The notes beneath the pieces were generated by a model. The model searched no databases, was not told where the DNA came from, and was given only the letters and a program-made list of their open reading frames with translations. This document shows positions 59,090 to 64,000 of a stretch of DNA of 64,000 nt, one piece after another (within the stretch, counting starts at the first letter, position 1; each line of letters starts with the position of its first letter). A program made the position numbers and the translations under genes. Source of the DNA: Streptomyces noursei (lineage in GTDB: Bacteria > Actinomycetota > Actinomycetes > Streptomycetales > Streptomycetaceae); the NCBI RefSeq assembly GCF_016917755.1, contig NZ_CP070326.1, forward strand, positions 2,852,001 through 2,916,000, written 5' to 3'.

Positions 59090-60358
59090 GTGACCCTCAC
59101 CCAGCCCGATCTGAGCGTCTTCGAAACCGTCGAGTCGGAGGTGCGCAGCTACTGCCGTGGCTGGCCCACCGTCTTCGACCGCGCCCAGGGCAGCCGCCTG
59201 ACCGACGAGGACGGCCACACCTACCTGGACTTCTTCGCCGGTGCCGGTTCGCTCAACTACGGGCACAACAACGCGGTCCTCAAACGCGCCCTGCTCGACT
59301 ACATCGAGCGGGACGGCATCACCCACGGCCTGGACATGTCCACCACGGCCAAGCGGGCCTTCCTGGAGTCGTTCCAGAACATCATCCTGCGGCCGCGCGA
59401 CCTGCCCTACAAGGTCATGTTCCCGGGCCCGACGGGCGCCAACTCCGTCGAGGCCGCGCTCAAGCTGGCCCGCAAGGTCAAGGGCCGCGAGTCGATCGTG
59501 TCCTTCACCAACGCCTTCCACGGCATGTCGCTGGGCGCCCTCGCGGTCACCGGCAACTCCATGAAGCGGGCCGGCGCCGGCATCCCGCTGGTGCACGGCA
59601 CCCCGATGCCGTTCGACAACTACCTCGACGGCCAGACGCCGGACTTCCTGTGGTTCGAACGGCTGCTGGAGGACCAGGGCTCGGGCCTGAACAAGCCCGC
59701 GGCCGTGATCGTGGAGACCGTGCAGGGCGAGGGCGGGATCAACGTCGCCCGCACCGAGTGGCTGCGCGCCCTGGCCGCCCTGTGCCAGCGCCAGGACATG
59801 CTGCTGATCGTCGACGACATCCAGATGGGCTGCGGCCGTACGGGGGCCTTCTTCTCCTTCGAGGAGGCGGGCATCGTGCCGGACATCGTCACCGTCTCCA
59901 AGTCCATCAGCGGCTACGGACTGCCGATGGCGCTCACCCTGTTCAAGCCGGAGCTGGACATCTGGGAGCCCGGCGAGCACAACGGCACCTTCCGCGGCAA
60001 CAACCCGGCGTTCGTCACCGCGGCCGCCGCCCTGGACACGTACTGGGCCGACGGCCAGATGGAGAAGCAGACGCTGGCCCGCGGTGAGATCGTCGAGGCA
60101 CACCTGAAGGCCATCGCCGAGGAGCACCCGGGCACCTTCGCCGAGTACCGCGGCCGCGGTCTGGTGTGGGGCCTGGAGTGCACCGACAAGAGCCTTGCCG
60201 ACAAGATCGCGGGGCGCGCCTTCGAGCTGGGTCTGCTGATCGAGACCTCCGGCCCGCAGAGCGAGGTCGTCAAACTGCTGCCCGCGCTGACGACCACCCC
60301 CGAGGAACTGGACGAGGGCCTGCGGATCCTCGCCCGCGCGGTCCGCGACTGCGCCTGA
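59090..60358 (+). CDS. ectB: Diaminobutyrate-2-oxoglutarate transaminase
   Basis: A 422-residue class III aminotransferase converting aspartate semialdehyde to L-2,4-diaminobutyrate, the committed ectoine step. Visible: [54 protein letters not shown] with the cofactor Asp, and the Schiff-base Lys in [19 protein letters not shown] at 59090 has AGGAG 8 bases before it. Length and motifs are exactly family-typical. Confidence 0.96.
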   Translation: MTLTQPDLSVFETVESEVRSYCRGWPTVFDRAQGSRLTDEDGHTYLDFFAGAGSLNYGHNNAVLKRALLDYIERDGITHGLDMSTTAKRAFLESFQNIILRPRDLPYKVMFPGPTGANSVEAALKLARKVKGRESIVSFTNAFHGMSLGALAVTGNSMKRAGAGIPLVHGTPMPFDNYLDGQTPDFLWFERLLEDQGSGLNKPAAVIVETVQGEGGINVARTEWLRALAALCQRQDMLLIVDDIQMGCGRTGAFFSFEEAGIVPDIVTVSKSISGYGLPMALTLFKPELDIWEPGEHNGTFRGNNPAFVTAAAALDTYWADGQMEKQTLARGEIVEAHLKAIAEEHPGTFAEYRGRGLVWGLECTDKSLADKIAGRAFELGLLIETSGPQSEVVKLLPALTTTPEELDEGLRILARAVRDCA

Positions 60359-60413
60359 CCGCAGCCCTGCGCCGACATCCCTCGCCGAACCACAGAAAGG
60401 CATCCGACACACC

Positions 60414-60818
60414 ATGATCGTCCGCTCGTTCCAGGAGATCGAAGGCACCGACCGCCACGTCAAGGCCAAGTCCGGCACGTGGGAGAGCAAGCGCATCGTG
60501 CTCGCCAAGGAGCGGGTCGGCTTCTCGCTCCATGAGACGGTCCTCTACGCCGGAACCGAGACGTCCATGTGGTACGCCAACCACATCGAGGCCGTGGTCT
60601 GCGTCGAGGGCGTCGCCGAGCTGACCAACGACGAGACCGGCGAGAAGCACCTCATCACGCCCGGCGTGATGTACCTGCTCGACGGGCACGAGAAGCACAC
60701 CATGCGGATCAAGGAGGACTTCCGCTGCCTGTGCGTCTTCAACCCGCCGGTCACCGGTCGCGAGGACCACGACGAGAACGGCGTCTACCCGCTGCTCACC
60801 GAGCCCGAGGCGGGCTGA
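60414..60818 (+). CDS. ectC: L-ectoine synthase
   Basis: A 134-residue cupin that cyclises N-gamma-acetyldiaminobutyrate to ectoine. The start [18 protein letters not shown] and the core [20 protein letters not shown] match EctC. The iron-binding region lies in [11 protein letters not shown] and GHEKHTMRI. The protein is full length. A short gap after ectB with AAAGG before the ATG fits one transcript. Confidence 0.96.
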   Translation: MIVRSFQEIEGTDRHVKAKSGTWESKRIVLAKERVGFSLHETVLYAGTETSMWYANHIEAVVCVEGVAELTNDETGEKHLITPGVMYLLDGHEKHTMRIKEDFRCLCVFNPPVTGREDHDENGVYPLLTEPEAG

Positions 60819-60888
60819 GCGGCACCGCACCGCCGCGGGCCGCCGCGATGCCATGAGATTCCGTACGAGAGGAGAGGAAGGCACCACC

Positions 60889-61791
60889 ATGACCACCGCA
60901 CCCGAGCGCACCGCCGACCTGTACCCGACCCGTGGGACCTCCGAGGTCATCACCCCGCGGAAGGACCCGGTGGTGTGGTCGCGGCCCGGAGTCGAGGGGC
61001 CCTTCGCCGCTGCCGAGCTGAGCGACTTCGACCGTGACGGCTTCTGCGCGCTGCCGGAGCTGCTCACCGCGGACGAGGTCGCGGTGTACCGCGCCGAGCT
61101 GGACCGGCTGGTGGGCGACCCGGCGATGCGCGCCGACCCGCGCTCGATCGTCGAGCCGACGTCACAGGCCGTCCGCTCGGTCTTCGAAGTCCACCGGATC
61201 AGCGAGGTGTTCGCGGGACTGGTCGCCGACCCCCGGGTGGTCGGCCGGGCCCGGCAGATCCTCGGCTCGGACGTCTACGTCCACCAGTCGCGGATCAACG
61301 TCAAGCCCGGGTTCGGTGCCTCCGGCTTCTACTGGCACTCGGACTTCGAGACCTGGCACGCCGAGGACGGGCTGCCGCACATGCGCACGGTGTCGGTCTC
61401 GATCGCGCTGACCGAGAACTACGACACCAACGGCGGCCTGATGATCATGCCCGGGTCGCACCGGTACTTCGTCGGGTGCGAGGGCGCCACCCCGAAGGAC
61501 AACTACAAGAAGTCGCTCCAGATGCAGGACGCGGGGACGCCGTCGGACGAGGCGCTGACGACGATGGCGGACCGGCACGGCATCCGCCTGTTCACCGGCC
61601 GGGCCGGCTCGGCGACCTGGTTCGACTGCAACGCCATGCACGGCTCCGGCGACAACATCACGCCGTACCCGCGCAGCAACGTCTTCATCGTCTTCAACAG
61701 CGTGGAGAACCCCGCGGTGGAGCCGTTCGCGGCGCCGGTCCGGCGCCCGGAGTACATCGGGGCGCGCGCCCCGTTCGTTCCGGTCAAATAG
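60889..61791 (+). CDS. ectD: Ectoine hydroxylase
   Basis: A 300-residue Fe(II)/2-oxoglutarate dioxygenase that converts ectoine to 5-hydroxyectoine. The iron triad is His and Asp in FYWHSDFETWH and His in CNAMHGSGDN, with the 2-oxoglutarate Arg in PYPRSNVFIVF. The signature FYWHSDFETWHAEDGLPHMR is diagnostic for EctD. The ATG at 60889 has GAGGAGAGGAAGG upstream; the longer frame to 60853 is not needed. Presence means hydroxyectoine is made. Confidence 0.96.
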   Translation: MTTAPERTADLYPTRGTSEVITPRKDPVVWSRPGVEGPFAAAELSDFDRDGFCALPELLTADEVAVYRAELDRLVGDPAMRADPRSIVEPTSQAVRSVFEVHRISEVFAGLVADPRVVGRARQILGSDVYVHQSRINVKPGFGASGFYWHSDFETWHAEDGLPHMRTVSVSIALTENYDTNGGLMIMPGSHRYFVGCEGATPKDNYKKSLQMQDAGTPSDEALTTMADRHGIRLFTGRAGSATWFDCNAMHGSGDNITPYPRSNVFIVFNSVENPAVEPFAAPVRRPEYIGARAPFVPVK

Positions 61792-61830
61792 GGGACGGCC
61801 GGTGCTCCGGCACCGGGCGGGGAAGCGGGG

Positions 61831-61898
61831 AGGCCCCGCGCGCGGCCGCCGCACGGCACCACTGGGGTGCGGTGCGGCGGCCGCCGCGCGCGGGGCCT
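61831..61898. terminator. Very long terminator hairpin after ectD
   Basis: AGGCCCCGCGCGCGGCCGCC and its complement pair for 24 bp (one 3-base bulge). The helix continues into a GCACC/GGTGC inner stem. It separates the convergent ectD and Old Yellow Enzyme genes. Confidence 0.88.
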
Positions 61899-61932
61899 CG
61901 ACCGCGTCACGACGGCCGGGGCTGACGCTCCG

Positions 61933-63006
61933 TCAGCTCTCGTCGTCCAGCGCGGGGTAGTCCAGATAGCCGCGGTCGTCGCCACCGTAGAAGCCGTCCC
62001 GGTCCGGGGTGTTGAACGGGCCGCCGGCGGCCAGTCGGCGGGGCAGGTCGGGGTTGGCGATGAACAGCGCGCCGTACGCCAGCAGATCGGCCTCGCCGCG
62101 CTCGACGAGCGGGAGCTCCTCGGGGCCGGTGGGCCGGCCTTCGGTGGCCGGGTTGAGCAGGAACGGGCCGTCGAACCGCTTCCGCAGCCGGGCCAGCAGC
62201 TCCAGGTCGGTCACGTCGCAGGTGTGCAGATAGGCCAGGCCCAGCGGGGCGACGGCCTCGATCAGCGCGGTGTAGGTGGCCTCGGGCGCGGGCTCGTCGA
62301 TGTCGTTGAACGGGTTGCCGGGCGAGAGCCGCAAACCGGTGCGGTGCGCGCCGACCGCGCCGGCGACCGCCTTGACCACCTCGATGGCGAACCGGGCGCG
62401 GGCCTCGTCGGAGCCGCCCCACGCGTCGGTGCGCCGGTTGGCGTTGGGGGCCAGGAACTGGTGGATCAGGTAGCCGTTGGCACCGTGGATCTCCACGCCG
62501 TCGAAGCCGGCCTCGATGGCGTTGCGGGCCGCGGCGGCGAAACCGTCGACGGTCGCGCGGATCTGCTCGTCGGTCAGCTCGCGCGGGGTGACGAAGTCCG
62601 TCGGGCCGTTCTGGGTGAAGCCCTGGCCCGCCGCCTTCACCGCGGACGGGCCGACCGGCTCCAGCCCGTCGGGCAGCAGCACCGGGTGGCCGATCCGGCC
62701 GCCGTGCCACAGCTGGGCGAAGATCCGGCCGCCGGCGGCGTGCACGGAGTCGGTGACCCGGCGCCAGCCGGCGACCTGGTCCGCGGCGTGCAGCCCCGGG
62801 GTGAGCGGGTAGCCGCGGCCGACCACCTCGGTCTGGGTGGCCTCGGTGATGATCAGGCCGGCCGAGGCCCGCTGGGTGTAGTACTCGACCATGGACGGGG
62901 TGGGGACACCCTCGGCGGTGGCGCGGTTACGGGTCATCGGCGCCATGACGATGCGGTTGGCGAGCGGTATACCGGCGAGCTCTATGGGGTCGAACGCAGT
63001 GGTCAC
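61933..63006 (-). CDS. Old Yellow Enzyme family alkene reductase
   Basis: A 357-residue FMN enzyme of the NemA/OYE type that reduces activated C=C bonds with NAD(P)H. Visible: NRIVMAPMTRNRA (flavin site), GGRIFAQLWHGGRIGHP, the ligand pair in VEIHGANGYLIHQFLAPNAN (His-Asn form), and the flavin phosphate region DLLAYGALFIANPDLPRRL. The C-terminus GGDDRGYLDYPALDDES is typical. It may serve in detoxification; no regulator is adjacent. The short upstream gap has two copies of CCGTATTCCCCT (63094, 63110). Confidence 0.93.
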   Translation of the reverse strand: MTTAFDPIELAGIPLANRIVMAPMTRNRATAEGVPTPSMVEYYTQRASAGLIITEATQTEVVGRGYPLTPGLHAADQVAGWRRVTDSVHAAGGRIFAQLWHGGRIGHPVLLPDGLEPVGPSAVKAAGQGFTQNGPTDFVTPRELTDEQIRATVDGFAAAARNAIEAGFDGVEIHGANGYLIHQFLAPNANRRTDAWGGSDEARARFAIEVVKAVAGAVGAHRTGLRLSPGNPFNDIDEPAPEATYTALIEAVAPLGLAYLHTCDVTDLELLARLRKRFDGPFLLNPATEGRPTGPEELPLVERGEADLLAYGALFIANPDLPRRLAAGGPFNTPDRDGFYGGDDRGYLDYPALDDES

Positions 63007-63139
63007 TGACGGCCTTTCAGCGGTTTGTCATGGTTCGTCAACTCGGCTGCCGAGCCGAACCATTGGCCACTACCTCAGCGGTCGATCCCGGCCCCGTATT
63101 CCCCTGGGGCCGTATTCCCCTCGGGCCCCGAACCGCCCG

Positions 63140-64000
63140 TCAAGGAACCAACAGGGACAGCGCCCGGCTCACGTCCTCGGTCGAGTTGTAGAGGTGGAAC
63201 GCCGCCCGGAGCAGCCCGCCGCGGACCGAGACCCGCACCCCGGCCCGGGCCAGCCGCGGTTCGGCGTCCGCCAGCCCCGGGGTGGAGACGATCGCGGACC
63301 CGGGTGCGGCCCGCGGGGTGAAGCCGGCGGCCTCCAGCCCGGCCCGGTACTGCTGCGCCAGCGCGACGTTGTGGGCGTGGACGGTGTCCACGCCCAGCTC
63401 CGCGAGCAGCCCGAGGGAGTGCTCGGCGGCCACGTAGGAGTAGTGGGCGTGCGGCTCGTCGTAACGGCGGGCGGTCGCCGCCGGTCGGTCGACCGGACCG
63501 TAGTTGGACTCCCCCGGGTCCTCCCCGGCGACCCACCCCGCGTGCGCCGGCACCGGCCACCCCGGGCCGCCCGGCTCCCCCCGCTCCCCGCCGAAGACCA
63601 TGAACGTCGTCCCGCGCGGGCACAGCAGCCACTTGAACGCCCCGCACACCACGTAGTCGAAGTCCGCGAGCCGCAGCGGCAGCCAGCCCGCCGCCTGCGT
63701 GATGTCGACATACGTCAGCGCCCCGTGCGCCCGGGCGGCGTCCCGGATGGCGGCCAGGTCGGCGATCCGGCCGTCCAGCGCGTGCACCGCGCTCACCGCG
63801 ACCAGCGCCGTCCCGGGCCGCACCGCGTCGGCGAGCGCCTCCCACGGCACCGCCCGCACCGTGCACCCGGCGCGCGCCGCCAGCGGGTTCACCAGGGAGC
63901 TGAAGTCCCCCTCGGCGACCAGCACTTCGCTGCCGGCCGGCAGCGAGCCCGCGACGAACGCCGACTGCACCGCGACCGAACTGCCCAGCGCCACCCGCTC
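63140..64000 (-). CDS. Class V aminotransferase, 5' end beyond window
   Basis: The C-terminal 286 residues of a fold-type I PLP enzyme of the class V (NifS/kynureninase-like) type. The Schiff-base Lys is in VVCGAFKWLLCPRGTTFMVF, and TYVDITQAAGWLPL carries the cofactor Asp. The frame stays open to the window edge and no start is visible, so this is partial. The product could be a cysteine-desulfurase-like or a kynureninase-like enzyme; the specificity loop is not diagnostic. Stop at 63140. Confidence 0.83.
   Translation of the reverse strand, partial: ERVALGSSVAVQSAFVAGSLPAGSEVLVAEGDFSSLVNPLAARAGCTVRAVPWEALADAVRPGTALVAVSAVHALDGRIADLAAIRDAARAHGALTYVDITQAAGWLPLRLADFDYVVCGAFKWLLCPRGTTFMVFGGERGEPGGPGWPVPAHAGWVAGEDPGESNYGPVDRPAATARRYDEPHAHYSYVAAEHSLGLLAELGVDTVHAHNVALAQQYRAGLEAAGFTPRAAPGSAIVSTPGLADAEPRLARAGVRVSVRGGLLRAAFHLYNSTEDVSRALSLLVP

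Noticed and set aside
63094..63121. Two copies of CCGTATTCCCCT near the Old Yellow Enzyme start as an operator
   Set aside because: Only two adjacent copies in low-complexity sequence, with no regulator nearby; noted but not called.

Overview
The window reads as chromosomal DNA from a Streptomyces or close relative. GC is very high with strong third-position GC bias, GTG starts are frequent, 4-base ATGA/GTGA overlaps are common, and the gene families and their order are typical: fabI-fabG-tldD-tldE-tyrS, pit next to cobalamin genes, a SCO1860-type LAETG protein, ectABCD. There are no rRNA or tRNA genes. About 64 protein genes are supported; the last is cut by the window edge.

Layout. 1-9.4 kb: a GntR regulator, a degenerate tandem-repeat block, fabG-fabI (fatty acid elongation), tldD-tldE, tyrS, two small conserved proteins and moaA. 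9.5-17.2 kb: acetate symporter pair with a Crp-like site, a secreted subtilisin, a MerR/MDMPI fusion regulator, and a coupled YhhN/sterol-desaturase pair. 17.3-22.4 kb: a four-gene catabolic operon (acetoacetate-decarboxylase fold, SDR, two amidohydrolases) facing a TetR regulator across a perfect TGTAAC-N3-GTTACA palindrome. 22.6-27.5 kb: exonuclease-BRCT, zinc-ribbon protein, SURF1, GH15, an SDR with an altered active site. 27.6-31.1 kb: a MITE-like element, then a five-gene Asp23/AmaP envelope-stress operon and a divergent gene. 31.1-38.4 kb: enoyl-CoA hydratase, small HTH protein, ABC-F ATPase with an upstream micro-ORF, VOC protein, hypothetical gene, alpha/beta hydrolase, class II aldolase.

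38.5-45.5 kb: a truncated GH25 lysozyme, a PHO-box-controlled PiT phosphate transporter, then the most unusual locus. It is an operon of an EACC1-like protein, a membrane protein with a cytoplasmic caspase-like protease and an extracytoplasmic substrate-binding/VWA region, and an orphan solute-binding lipoprotein. I read it as a candidate transmembrane-sensing conflict or cell-death system.

45.6-55.5 kb: a cobalamin riboswitch drives cobD-cobQ, then after a one-spacer type I-E CRISPR remnant come a chelatase, cobO, cobB, cobE, cbiX and cobC, almost all translationally coupled. 55.6-64 kb: a sortase-anchored LAETG protein, an amidohydrolase, ectABCD preceded by an unusually AT-rich region and followed by a long hairpin, an Old Yellow Enzyme, and a partial class V aminotransferase.
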